A DNA stretch of 64,000 nt from assembly GCA_036365515.1 (NCBI GenBank), contig CM070874.1, positions 63,941,583 to 64,005,582 of the forward strand, given 5' to 3'. A program made the position numbers and the translations under genes. The notes beneath the pieces were generated by a model. It did not search any database. It was not told the origin of the DNA and worked only from the letters and a program-made list of their open reading frames with translations. This DNA is from Torymus aiolomorphi (Eukaryota > Arthropoda > Insecta > Hymenoptera > Torymidae). Below are positions 10,802 through 22,079 of this stretch, in pieces. Every line of letters starts with the position of its first letter. Position 1 is the first letter of the stretch.

Positions 10802-12204
10802 TGTCACAAACTGCGTTTGCGCAAACGAATAGCCTGATACTTAGGGTCGTTCTACGATGATAGCTTGAAATCTAATATAAAAACCAATTAAATAATAATC
10901 ATAGAGCAATAATCTCGAGCTAGGATAATCATTAATTAATTAATTAATAATAACCCGAACAAGAATTGATAATAAGCAAGCGATAATGGATTTATTAACT
11001 AATTACCTTTAACAATTAGTAATTGCGCCTGTATAATCCAACTATCATTAACAAGGTCAACGCGTTAATAAACAAATTGAGATTGACAATAAAAACAAAA
11101 TAATGGTAGTAATTTGCGACTAAATTAATGGCTGTTGCGATAATAATTAATAATAATTAATTAGGGAAAAGCTCGCTCAGGTATGAAGAAGCTCTGTTAC
11201 AGAAATTTCCAAGGACAACCAGCAGCTCGAAAAATAATTAAAGGACAAACAAAAGACGTGAACGCTTCCGAGAATCAATTAGCGAAGGGCTCGAGGAAAC
11301 TTAATCCACTTCAAGGTCAAGAGTTTCATGAATGCATCAACGGTCGAACCAAAAATGCGTAAACTCTTCTTGGAATCCATTAGGCTAAGGAAAGGATTAA
11401 CGGACAAGCCAGGAATGCGTAAACACTTCTCAGAATCCATTAGTGCCAACGGTCACCCAACGTAAAAATTCCGAGAAACAGTCAATTGGCTCGAGAGACA
11501 AACAATTCCCAGAACTATGGCGCAGTGACGTAACAGCCTAACGGCCCGAGCCATCGTCAACAGCTAATCACGGACTAGTGGCGTCCCACGCCACTGGAGG
11601 GGGGCGGCCCGTCACGCGCTGCTCATCACTTTCGATCCCGTTTTCTGGTTTAGGGCCCCTCCATCGCCACTCTCCCTACTTGGGAGTGGGGGAAGGCTTC
11701 TGAGGCAACCTGGCGCCCTACAGCCTCTACACCATACTGCCTCCAACCTGAAGCTGCCGACCAATAGCGTTACTCCTAGAACCCTCGGCAACGGCCTGAG
11801 ATCCGCGTTAGGGGTATAAAGGAAGAGCCCCGGGCCCTTAGCAGTCAGTCGCTACCGAGCACATGAGACACTTAGTAGTCAGAGCTTTGGTCGTTATCAA
11901 CTAGTTTGATACTCTGCTGCACTAGTGCTTGACACTGTATGTTGCGCCATTAAAGCTATAACCATTGAATTTATATAGAGTCACGGTTAAAAGTTCTTTG
12001 TTTGTAATAATTAACAAGTACTTAATTATTTAATAAACTCCAAGTTAAGTTTATTTCTTGAGTTCGAGTTTTTATTCCAATTTTCCTGCAATCCATGCGT
12101 TTTAGCGCTTAATTGAGCAAACGAATTCCACGTTCCGATTGGTCAACTTGGCGACCATTGCAGAAGCGCCTTTCTGCTCGAAGACCCCGACTCGGGTCGT
12201 AACA
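10802..12204 (+). repeat. 5' LTR of the gypsy element
   Basis: It starts TGTCACAAACTGCG and ends CGGGTCGTAACA. U3 is AT-rich with a TTAATTAATTAATTAA tract; the promoter is at 11813-11850 and AATAAACTCC near 12031 marks the end of R. It is very similar to the 3' LTR over its whole length. Confidence 0.9.
11813..11850 (+). promoter_or_regulatory. LTR core promoter (TATA box and initiator)
   Basis: GTATAAAGG at about 11814 is followed some 30 bases later by TCAGTCGC, which fits the arthropod initiator TCAKTY. The same pair is kept in the LTRs at 22080 and 24087, and in a variant form in the one at 8921. Confidence 0.65.
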
Positions 12205-12226
12205 ATTTTGGTGACAGCGGTGGGAT
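12205..12226 (+). other. Primer binding site of the gypsy element
   Basis: TGGTGACAGCGGTGGGA starts a few bases after the 5' LTR, where gypsy elements carry a sequence complementary to a tRNA 3' end (TGG-). I cannot name the tRNA by eye. Confidence 0.6.
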
Positions 12227-12710
12227 TGCTCAAGGAGTTGTGAAGGAAAAAAACATTTCCGGAGGAGTTCAAGAATTGTGTTCCGTCCAAGGTTTTAAGC
12301 CGTGGTTTCCCTTGGAACTTGGGCGAATGCCGGAGCATCCGATTGGGTACCTGAGTCCACGGCAGTGACAAGGAAGACATCCTCAGCCAATCGACGGTTA
12401 CGTAGCTCCTCCGAACACACGAGAAAGCAGTCCCGATTCTGGGTACGGGAGCGGCAACGACGAGGTAACTCCAGAACCGGCTGCTAGGCGCCGATCATCC
12501 ACACCTGTACACCAGTACCAACTCCGTTCGGGACGTCACCTGCGATCTCTCCACTGCCTGTCCACTCCCCCTCACTGCAAACATTGTCAAGGTCATTAAC
12601 GAATCAACAGCGTCAGCTAAGAGTCACCAGTTCCTGTCCGAGGCACCAAGGTCACCGACAAATAATTAGAGCTAAGTACCCTGGGCGAGCGAGCACGTAA
12701 TTTTGAAAAA

Positions 12711-13958
12711 ATGTCTAATAACAGCGAAACACCCTCCGGTTCCGCGCTGGCTGCGGATGACTTAACAATAGCAAACGCGAATAAAGAGCTAGTTCGTAAT
12801 CTTTTGCACGGTTTAGCGTTGCCAAGTGCGTTAGATTTGAGTGGAACTAGCGACAGAGGGTCAAATCCGGGATTAATAAGACCACAGCGAGCATCTGCCT
12901 TTAGCAACAGAGATAATTCCGCTTCGCGCGATTCTATAATTAAAGAGGAACCGCGAATTATAGCTATAAAAAAACTACTGAAGTAGCACGGATCCTCCCC
13001 GAATTCAACGGAAAAAATATCTCGGTAAATCGTTTTATAAGGGAGTGCAAGGAGGCGAGATTTTTGTTAATCCAAGTGACAGAGATTTCTTTTTGAAGTT
13101 AGTAAAATCACGCGTCACCGGGCAAGCTAGCGATTACCTCCAATTTAAAACTTTCGATAACTTGAATCAGTTATTAACAGAGCTAAAGGAAGTTTTTGCA
13201 CCCAGTCAAAACCTGCCTCAGATCCAAACGGATTTGGCACGCGTGAAACAGGATAAGCAGGAGAAGGTTTCGGAGTATGGGCTAAGGGTAAAAAGAATTT
13301 TACAAAAGGCACAGGAATTAATTAATGAAAATTTTAGTCCTGCTATAGCACGTGGCATGATGGAGGGGACTGTTACTACTGCGGTCGAATGTTTTATCTT
13401 GGGTTTAGATTCTGAAATCGCGGCTCAAATGATAGGGAAAACCTTGCACACCCTTGAAGCAGCTATTAACGCAGCAATAACCTGTGAACGTCATGTTCAA
13501 CAAAGAAGGGAACTGCATAGCGACATTACAGACAGCCGCAAAAGGGCATATTGTCACGTAGCCGAACCGAGGGATGACCCTTCTCCTAACAAAAAACCAA
13601 GGTGTTATAGATGTAGGGAATTAGGTCATATTGCGCGGCGTTGTCAACAGGGGGTTGTGGGAGCCCCTTTTGCAATTATTGTAAGCATGAGGGATATACC
13701 TATGATTCACGTGGGACGCGACAACAGCCTGGTCATTCTTTTGATATTAAGAATTTTCCTAACACGGGTTATCCCCCAGGCAGGAATTACTTGCCTATTG
13801 CTAATTATCCTCAAAATCAGGTTCCCGTTAACGATCCTCGTCGTTTAAACTCGAATGCGGTTCGTCAGGCGGGCACGATGGCGAACCCTCAAAACCTAAA
13901 TTATCAAGTGTCCCGACTCGCGCTGTTATCGTTGCCACCAGTTCCATCGAGCGGATAA
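12711..13958 (+). pseudogene. gypsy gag, frameshifted
   Basis: The first frame starts MSNNSETPSG at 12711 and runs to a stop at 12984-12986. Coding sense then passes to a second frame for about 90 bases and to a third from about 13045, so at least two indels lie between 12960 and 13070. The part from 13045 resembles a retroviral-type capsid. The zinc knuckle CYRCRELGHIARRC lies near 13600-13640. Another indel near 13650 moves the 3' end to the frame at 13641-13958, where a CNYCKHEG segment looks like a second, degenerate knuckle. Gag would normally package element RNA. Confidence 0.8.
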
Positions 13959-13959
13959 A

Positions 13960-15420
13960 TTCACCCCTTATCGCGATCGAAAGTAATGATCTAGCTGTAA
14001 ATAGGCCGCGCTTTCTTATTGATACGGGATCAGAACTTAATATTATTAAGCGCGGCTTGCTAAAAGACGAAATGCCTATTTATAAAGATAACTTATACCG
14101 ACTCGCCGGAATAAGTGAAGGCTTGGTTCTGACGGAAGGGTATGTTAGGATAAAGCTCGATGGGATCCCCGGTAGACTTAATATTGTGCCGGATGATTTT
14201 CCTATAAGGGCTGATGGAATTCTTGGGGTGGAATTCTTAAAGGAGCAAAAAGCGACTCTATCTTTTGACGATGATGTACTCCTTTACGGAGATGCACGTA
14301 GTTCAGTCCCTTTTATTAATCATAATGTATTCGCGATCAATACTACCATAGAAGACATGAATATTATTATACCGCTCATTGAACTAGAAGGTTATGATTG
14401 TACTTTAAAACCCGTGCGCGTCATTAGAACAACGAATAAAAGTGAAACCGAGGCAGAGCTACAGCTCAGAATAGATAAGATTTTAAAATTACTCGATTTA
14501 AATATCTTGATCAGGAAGAAAGAGATAGTAAAAACCTGATTCGCAGGGAAATAAAAGATGGCGTTTAGTTATAGATTTTCGGACTCTAAACGAGAAAACC
14601 ATCGCTTCCGCTTATCGCCTCCCCAATATATCGGAAATTCTTGATCAATTAGGAAGAAGTAAATATTTTTCAACTCTCGATTTGGCTTCGGGATTTCATC
14701 AAGTGCCAATTGGTCCATCAGACGCTCCTAAGACCGCGTTTTCAACTCCATTTAATCACTTACAGTACAAAAGAATGCCCATGGGATTAAAGGGTTCCCC
14801 CGCCACGTTTCAGGCTCTCATGGATAAGGTACTGAGCGGGTTGCAGGGTATTGAGTTATTCGTCTATATGGATGACATAGTAATATACACTGAATCCTTA
14901 GAGGATCATACTTGGAAGACAAAGAAATTGTTCGGGAGATTAAGAACTGCCGGTCTCACCCTGCAGCCCGATAAGTGCTTTTTCCTCCGGAAAGAAGTCG
15001 TTTACTTAGGGCACATCATATCCGAACAGGGGGTGAAACCCGATCCTCGTAAGATTCAGGCCGTCTCTGAATTCCCGCGTCCGAAGAATGCTAAAAATAT
15101 CAAACAATTTTTAGGTTTAGCTGGGTATTACCGTAGATTCATTTCTGACTTTGCTAAAATTGCTAGGCTCCTCCATTCACTTTTGCAAAAGGATAAACGC
15201 TTTTTATGGGGAAACGCGCAAGAGAATGTTTCGTCACCCTGAAACAAACGCTCTATTCCAGCCTCATACTGCAATATCCAGATTTCAATAAACCATTTGT
15301 TGTGACGACCGACGCATCCAATTATGCTTTGGGTGGTGTCTTAATAAACCGGAAAAAATAAACATGAATGTGGATGCACTGTCCAGAAATCCTATACCAA
15401 TTCTTCCAATACCCACAGAT
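13960..15420 (+). pseudogene. gypsy pol: protease, reverse transcriptase, deleted RNase H
   Basis: The aspartic protease active site LIDTGSE is at about 14017-14037. A frame to 14539 continues into the start of reverse transcriptase and stops at TGA. RT resumes in another frame by about 14570 with FSTLDLASGFHQV, then MGLKGSPATFQ, the catalytic YMDD (near 14865) and the thumb motif LGLAGYYRRF, ending at 15242. RNase H is represented by TTDASN and ALGGVL (about 15308-15345). It then jumps to NVDALSRNP (15367), which normally ends the RNase H/connection region, so most of RNase H has been deleted. Confidence 0.85.
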
Positions 15421-16541
15421 CCCGTTAACTCTGATTCAGAGGAATTGTTCCCAGAAACTAATATCGAAAGATTATTTCTAATTAATCATGCTAAATCAGG
15501 TCATAAGGGACAAGATTCCGAAGCATCAGAGAATTTCAATCATTCCTATACCCCGACTAGACAAGACGACAGACCAATAAATACTGACGGACAGACTGAT
15601 GGACTTAGCACTGTCTCTTCAATGGAAGAGGCAGCGGTCATCGTATATCATGATCGAAGTAGCTCTAGTGAAAGTCCGGTTGTAAGGGTCGTGGTTGATG
15701 CCTTTTCGAAAGAGGAGAATAGAATAGGGAGACCGGTCGTGGATATCGCGGCCGATGCCCTGAATAATGGAAGATTTATTGTTAGGAGTAGTCCGGTTTC
15801 AAGCAATGTTACCGATGCCTCTGAGTGTGCTGAGGGCTCGGGGGATATGTGAACCTGGAGCGAAGTACTTCCACACACTTTAGAGAGAATGCCGGGGGCC
15901 TACGGGAAAATTCCCATCAAGAAACCCTGCCAGGCGAACCTAGGCCAGTCACAAGGAGTACAACCAATGCTCTCACGTGCGCTGGGGGGCTCAGGGGATA
16001 TGTGAACCTAGAGTGAAGTACTTCCACGCACGTTGAGAATGATAGAGCCGGGGACCTACAGGAAAATTCCTATCAAGAAATCCCGTCAGGCGAAAATAGG
16101 GTTGAGAGGACGCAGACAGAGGTTCAAGGGGAGGTTGATCTCCAAGAACTAATGACAGATAATCTTAACAGTGTATCCGATGATTCTGGGGATGAATTAG
16201 AAAATGAAATTATTGAAATAAAAACCTATGAGATTCGGTCTTCTGCTGTCACGAGTGAATCTCCTGATACACAGTCTTATGTGGACAACGATACACAGGC
16301 TTACGTAGACAATAACACACAGTCTTATGTAGACAATGACACGCAGTCTTATGTGGACAACGATACACAGTCTTATGTAGACAATGGTACACAGTCTTAC
16401 GTGGACAACGACACACAGTCCTATGTGGACAATCCGATACACAAAACACCGTCCTCAATAGACTACACAACACCATCCTTAACAAACACGATACACAAAA
16501 AACAACCCCACATAGACCTGTCTCCGCCTATTGCGAAATGA
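15421..16541 (+). pseudogene. Hydrophilic pol spacer with internal repeats
   Basis: Between the RNase H remnant and the macrodomain-like segment lie two frames (15364-15852 and 16152-16541), rich in Ser, Asp, Glu and Asn, with no recognisable fold. A segment of about 120 bp beginning GGGGATATGTGAACCT is present twice (about 15838-15945 and 15991-16100), each copy with a TGA. The second frame carries a 24-bp minisatellite. It looks like a disordered linker that tolerates expansion. Confidence 0.6.
16269..16436 (+). repeat. 24-bp coding minisatellite, seven copies
   Basis: Seven units of about ACACAGTCTTATGTGGACAA plus four bases, in frame with the 16152-16541 reading frame, give the 8-residue repeat TQSYVDND with substitutions. 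Differences between units are mostly at third codon positions (TAT/TAC, GTG/GTA, AAC/AAT). Confidence 0.9.
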
Positions 16542-16930
16542 ATAGATCAGGTATTAGTCATAACTTCCGTCGAATACTCCCGGGATCAACTTCTAATGAG
16601 AAAAGATAATATCGCGCATTTTATGTCAGTAGATTGTGAAATAAGTACTCCTATTTGTCAACAGTTAGCAAATTTAGAAATGATAAATATTGAAAAATTA
16701 AAGACAGAACCCATTGGTATAGGCGCGGTAGTGCAGACGAATTTATTTAATGGAAAGATTATATATTCATTATTTATAAAGGAAAAGTCAAATGAGATAG
16801 CTACCGCGGCCATAACAGTTCAATGCTTAGATTCTCTCCGAACCGCAATGATTGAGGAGCAAGTAAATTCGGTTAGCATTTAAAAAATCGGGGACGGGTT
16901 GGAAAAGAATCATTGGTTACCTATAGAAAT
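16542..16930 (+). pseudogene. Macrodomain-like segment in gypsy pol, interrupted by a stop
   Basis: The frame 16596-16883 contains DNIAHFMSVDCEIS, then a GIGAVVQ stretch, IIYSLFIKEKS and CLDSLRTAM. After a TAA at 16881-16883 the same frame reads KIGDGLEKNHW. The order matches TARG1/OARD1-type macrodomains, where family members read roughly DxLAHCIS, IYYLITKxxA, LxxSLxxM and RIGCGLDxxxW. Those enzymes remove ADP-ribose from glutamate. Here the motif Asp is Glu and a stop splits the fold, so no activity is expected from this copy. The segment lies between RNase H and integrase. The assignment is by motif pattern only. Confidence 0.6.
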
Positions 16931-18035
16931 AACTTTGCGAGCGCGTTGGAAAACCGGACCCCCGAAACTATTTGCACAGGGGAAATAATTGTCCCACTTC
17001 CTGACGATAGACTAGGTATTATTGGCGAGGCCCATGATTCGGCTATTGGAGGACACAAAGGCATCGCGAAAACTTATCACCGCGTACGCGAACGATACTT
17101 TTGGCCTGGAATAAAGGAAGATGTGCGAACATGTGAGGAATGTCAAAGGCGCAAATTGGTTAGGGTAAAAGCGAAGCAACCTATAAGAATTACCACTACC
17201 CCTAGTAAAGCGTTCGAAGTGTTGGAAATGGATATAGTAGGCCCCTTACCCGTAACCGTATCTGGAAATAAGTATATCCTGACCTTGCAATGTAATTTAA
17301 CCAAATATTCTAATGCCCTTCCCATTCCTGATATGGCTGTCGAAATGGTTGCCACCGCGTTAGTACATGATTTTATAACCAGATTCGGTTCTCCCGAGGC
17401 CATTAAAACCGACCAGGGCAGCAATTTCCAGAGCAGCCTAATGCAAAGGGTAGTTAAAATATTCAAAATCAAACAATTGCGATCCACTTCTTTTCACCCT
17501 CAAACTATGGGCTCCTTAGAAAGAAGCCATCATTCCCTAGTAGAATATTTAAAAATGTACACAATCTGATAAGACTGATTGGGATGCTTGGATTAAGATG
17601 GCTATGTTTTCATATAACACATCGATTCATTCAGCGCACGGTTTTACCCCCCACGAGTTAATTTTCGGACAAAAAGCAATATTACTTTCCAAGTTTGGGA
17701 CGCGAACTGTAGAGAAAACGTATGAAATGTACTTGAATGAGTTAATATTTAAGTTAAATGATACTCAAAAAATGGCGAACGCGCGGTTATTAGAAGCTAA
17801 GGAACTGTCAAAGCGATATTACGATCAGAAATTAAACGCGAAAGATTTCAAGGTCGGAGAAGAGATATATTTATTAAAAGAATCACAAGTAGGAAAATTC
17901 GACGAGCAATATGCGGGTCGTTATAAAATACTTGAATTAATAAACGATAGGAACGCGAAAATATATTTAGGGAATAACAGAACAAAAGTAGTCCATGTGG
18001 ACAAATTAAAACACGCGTGTTTGCAACCTAGCTAA
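16913..18035 (+). pseudogene. gypsy integrase with one frameshift
   Basis: The zinc-binding HHCC module is intact (HDSAIGGHKG, then CEECQRRK about 17136). The catalytic triad is visible as D in EMDIVGPL (about 17230), D in KTDQGSNF (about 17410) and E in GSLERSHHS (about 17520). A stop at 17567-17569 follows a one-base slip; coding sense resumes in the frame used by 17598-18035 and ends with a GRYKILELI segment typical of the C-terminal DNA-binding domain. All catalytic residues survive, but the frameshift and upstream damage make it inactive. Confidence 0.85.
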
Positions 18036-18640
18036 TTTTATTCATTTCTTCCTCCTTTACGCGATATTTATAATGTTACTCTGTGCGGCGCACAGTGTGC
18101 GAAAATGGAAATATTTGTCCAAAAATCAAATATCTCTTGATCAAATCAAGATAAATTGATGAGTCTTACGGCAAATTAAAGCTTTTTTATTGTAGAATTT
18201 GGGAAAAATATTTTTATAAGCGGTTTCTTAATACATGACCTTCATTTTTTGCGTCAAAGTTGATGGAAAAGTAAAAAAAAATCGTTTTTCTCACCTAAAG
18301 ACTCCGTAATTAATTTTTTTTTATATATTCTTTTGTAGATTTTATAGATGTTATAATAGCTTATCGAATCACCGTAAGAAAAAATTCCTATACCTTTTGA
18401 ATTTCGTTTTACCATTATTTAACTTTATTACAGAGTGATTGCAGTATATAAGAATTAACAGATATGTATATACATATGTGTGCGTGTGTGTGTGTGTGTG
18501 TGTGTGCACTATTTAATTTTATTTTAATTATAAAAAAAGGAAAACTAGTCATTAAATTATATGCTTGAAGAAGAACTATCACTATCACTATCTTCATCTG
18601 TATCTTCACTTTGTCAGTGCGCCCATCTCAGCGCCCACTC
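18036..18640. other. Noncoding 3' gypsy sequence with a (GT)n tract
   Basis: AT-rich DNA after the integrase stop. No env-like reading frame is seen. A GT dinucleotide run lies at about 18479-18506. The 5' edge of the LINE cannot be placed exactly and may start between 18540 and 18650. Confidence 0.55.
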
Positions 18641-20500
18641 TATCTCACCGACCGACCGTGCAAATTCGGCTGGAGGACCGATTTTATTTCAAACACGTTG
18701 AGCCTGGGGACGTCATGGAAGCCTTCGCGTCCGCTCGATCTAACGCTTCCGGTCCGGATGGAATTAGACTGCGTCAGCTGAGAGACTGCCTACCCGTGAT
18801 TTTGACATTTATTTTACACATTTTTGACTTCTCGTTTCAGTCTGGTTCATTTCCAACGCCTTGGAAGCGAGCTATTGTGCGTCCACTCCCTAAAAACAGT
18901 AAGAAGACATCACTGTCAGACTATCGACCGATTAGTATCCTATGTGCCATCTCCAAGATCTTTGAATACTTAGCAGCCACGCAAATCGCAAAGTTCATCA
19001 GCGACAGGTGCATTCTGGATGCACACGTCAGGGTTCAGGAAAGGTTTCAGCACATACTCAGCGCTCGCTAAGTTAGTCGACGATTTTAGAGAGGCCATCG
19101 ATTCTAAACGCATCACACTTTTAGTATCCATCGATTTTTCACGGGCCTTCGACGTAATGGATATTAACGTTCTTGTCGATAAACTGCGTATCTACGGTTT
19201 CTCCGATTCTGCCTGTAGTTGGATTCGCTCCTTCTTATCGAATCGTACGAAAACCGTTGTACTACCTGATGGCTCCACATCAACTCCATTGAACAGACTC
19301 TCTGGCGTCCCTCAAGGCAGTGTGCTTGGTCCACTACTCTTCGCACTTTTCATTAATGACCTCCCGTCTGTCCTCAAATTCTGTAAATACCATTTGTACG
19401 CCGACGACTTCGTCATGTATTTTAGCGGCAGCTTCAAGGATATCAAGAGTATCATTGACAATATCAACCAGGATCTATTAAACGTCGGACGTTGGGCTTC
19501 TGATAACGGTCTCGCTGTGAACACCAGCAAAACTCAGGCGATGTGGATTGGCTCTAGACGCTATATGTGTGGAATCAGAGAGCAGCGAGTTCCTCCAATC
19601 ATTCTAAACGGCGATATCATTAATCTGAGCGACTCACTTAAGGTTCTCGGTGTTACCATCAATAGCTCGCTCTCCTGGAGGGATCAGTGCGCAATCACCG
19701 CTAAGAAAAGCTTCGCCTCTCTAGCGCGGTTACGAAAAAACCAGGGTTTTTTACCTAGATCTATGCAGCTTATGCTTATTAAAACCCTGATTTTTCCATA
19801 TTTCGATTATTGTGCTAGTCTGTTCTTGTATTTATCCGTCGATCTTTCCACCAAACTTACAAGATGTTTGAATGCTGCTGTTCGCTTTGTGACAGGCACC
19901 AAAATATTTGAGCACATTTCCTCTGATTACGTTGATCTGGGAATATTACCGCTGAATGTTAGACGCGAGTATGCAATTTTAACATTCTTAGCAGGGATCT
20001 TAAAGAGTGGTAATCCACCTTACTTAGCTGAGTACTTTCATTTTTTGAACCCAGATCGAGCGGGTTGTAAGAGAGGCTCGTCGCTCGAGCTTAAGACTGC
20101 TGGGTTTAAGAAAGAGTATATGCGACACTCTTTTCGTATAGGCGCTACCTATCTGTGGAATAAATTACCCATGCGCTGCGTCAGCTTTATATCAAACCCT
20201 GTTTTAAATACAGACTTTTCGATTATGTCATTAACCGGGCTCGTTAATGTTCTGTTACCTATGCGCTTTTATTGTATATTGTTATATATTGTTGTATTTT
20301 ACTTTTTAATTTTTAATTTTTAATTTTTTATTTATTTATTTGTATGTTTAAACCACATGTAAACAGTGATTTTTGTTATTATATGTATCATTACATGTAT
20401 AATGTATTATTTTATACTGTACTGGCTATCTTGGGCCATGAGTCCCTAGCCGTTTTATTTTTTAATAAATTCAAAAATAAAAAAAATAAAAAAATTCTCG
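18640..20500 (+). mobile_element. 5'-truncated non-LTR retrotransposon (LINE) inside the gypsy element
   Basis: The segment encodes a LINE reverse transcriptase in the plus direction and ends in a TTTAATTTTT-rich stretch, a 3' untranslated region and an A-rich tail (AATAAAAAAAATAAAAAAA, about 20476-20495). The endonuclease half is missing, as is usual for 5' truncation. I could not identify a target duplication. Confidence 0.75.
18652..20323 (+). pseudogene. LINE reverse transcriptase, frameshifted
   Basis: The first frame (to 19071) holds NASGPDGI, PLPKNSKK and LSDYRPISIL, the N-terminal fingers of a jockey/CR1-group reverse transcriptase. A slip at about 19020-19030 moves coding to the frame 19019-20323, which holds SGFRKGFST, the palm aspartate in SIDFSRAFD, GVPQGSVLGPLLF and the catalytic YADD (about 19398). 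The C-terminal part extends to 20323. With only one visible lesion besides the truncation the copy is fairly young. The clade (CR1, jockey or a relative) needs a phylogeny. Confidence 0.85.
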
Positions 20501-21370
20501 CTCGCTTGCTCGACCACGGGATTGTCTCATCGCGTCGCCCTCGGATTCGTGCTGTACGCTGCGCGGAAGATTTCTCTTCCTGGCGTATTTTCTCCCCACC
20601 TTTTTCTTTTGATCATTCCTTCCCTTTTTCCCCATGTTTTACTTACGCCTCGGTTTTTTTTATTCCCATCCTTTTCCAGAAATGGAGGGAGACCTAATGT
20701 ATATTAAGCAGGAATGGCTGGAGGGGGAAGAACCTGGAGAGCCTCCCTGATGGTGAAAGAATGGGTAATGCCTGAAAATTACGTGGGCGGAGATCTGGAG
20801 GCCGCTGAGGGCCTATTGGCTCTCCAATCCGCAGGTATAAGGAGCGACGAGGGAAGTGCTCCCTCGGAAATCACCGAAACCGCTGAAGAGCCGCCGGCAA
20901 AGCGGCTATGTCAAAGGCGAGAGGTGGCTATTGTCCGCCACTAACGGCTAGGGATGCCTCCAATGGGGGAATCCCCATTTCGGGTGCCAGCGGTCCCCAA
21001 AAATGAGGCAAAGTTTAAAAAATTGAAGAAAATCCTCCAGGGAAAAATCGACGGCCGACACCAAGGCGCCGCACAGGTTGGCCATTGCAGCGTCGATTTT
21101 TTTTATCCCCCTCGAGGAACTCCTGGAGATGCCTCGAGTGTTATAAGGCCTCCCAGGGATGGGCCCTGCAGAGGACCCACATCGTGGGTTTGTTCAAGGA
21201 GATCTCTACCCCCAGCTGCTGGTGTGGGAGAAATCCCCACTGCACCACCAGGGTGGATATGTGGAAGAGGTGCACGTACACTTACCATCTGCACCAGAAG
21301 GAAATCAAAGAAGGAAGAGTTTTCTTAACCCTGGCCCCTTAAGGGAATTATTTTTATTCTAAACTTCGTA
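20501..21370 (+). other. GC-rich, ORF-like segment of unknown origin in the gypsy 3' part
   Basis: After the LINE tail the sequence is GC-richer and has several open stretches: 20714-20944 (with PPAKRLCQRREVAIV), 20954-21328 (KNEAKFKKLKKILQGK) and 21085-21342, Cys- and His-rich in the frame with CLECYKASQGW. The switches suggest one degenerate coding region with indels. I do not recognise the family; it could be a third gypsy gene or a further insertion. Confidence 0.4.
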
Positions 21371-21465
21371 TAGTTTTTGATTTGTATTCATTTTCTTTGG
21401 CATATTTTAGTCCTGTAATTTGTAAAAAAAAAAAATTTATTATTTCTTCCTTCTTCTCTTCCCCT

Positions 21466-21795
21466 TCATACTCACTCACACACTCACACGACATACACAC
21501 ATACTCATGCAACACGCACAAACATCCACACAGACCCTTCCACACACACCACACACACGCACGCACCCCTACATACTCACACGACGTACACTCACACACA
21601 CAGTCACTCGATACATACACGCAGCCCTACATACCCTCATACTCATACACCCCTTCACACACACACGCACACCATATACAGCACACACTCACTCAATACA
21701 TATACGCACCCCCACATGCCCGCGTACCCACTCACATGACATACACTCACACTCATACACACATACACCTACACAATGCACACACACATATGCAC
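21466..21795. repeat. Degenerate CA-rich low-complexity tract
   Basis: A long purine/pyrimidine-biased run of CACA, CATA and CACT words (CACACACGCACGC, CACTCATACAC). The His/Thr-rich reading frames in it on both strands are artefacts of the repeat. Confidence 0.85.
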
Positions 21796-22063
21796 TCGTC
21801 GATTTCACTAGATTAGGGAGTGCAACCAGCCTTGTTTGAAAATCAAAACTGTTTTCTAACCTCAAACAAGCAATTCTCGGATAGTTTTCTGGAGGCAAAG
21901 TGTGGCAATTTCTTAGTCAGGTTGGCGGCAAATGAGATTTGCGTACGCGCGCAGTTTTTGCGTGGCGTTGTGGATGGAGCATAATCGGGTCCTTCCCACC
22001 ATCAGGCGTACCAACTTTCCCGTTGCATGAAGGAAAAAAAGCCCGAACCATGGGTTCGTGTTC

Positions 22064-22079
22064 TAAAAGAGGGGGGAAC
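22064..22079 (+). other. Polypurine tract before the gypsy 3' LTR
   Basis: AAAAGAGGGGGGAAC lies directly before the TGTTAC start of the 3' LTR, the position where plus-strand DNA synthesis starts in LTR retroelements. Confidence 0.75.

Noticed and set aside
16197..16485. Antisense frames opposite the 24-bp minisatellite
   Set aside because: They stay open only because the repeat unit is a multiple of three.
21382..21839. Long His/Thr/Ser-rich frames over the CA-rich tract
   Set aside because: They are translations of degenerate CA repeats in several frames and both strands.
18036..22079. An envelope gene of the gypsy element
   Set aside because: No frame has a signal peptide, furin-like site and membrane anchor in order; most of the region is a LINE insertion and low-complexity DNA.
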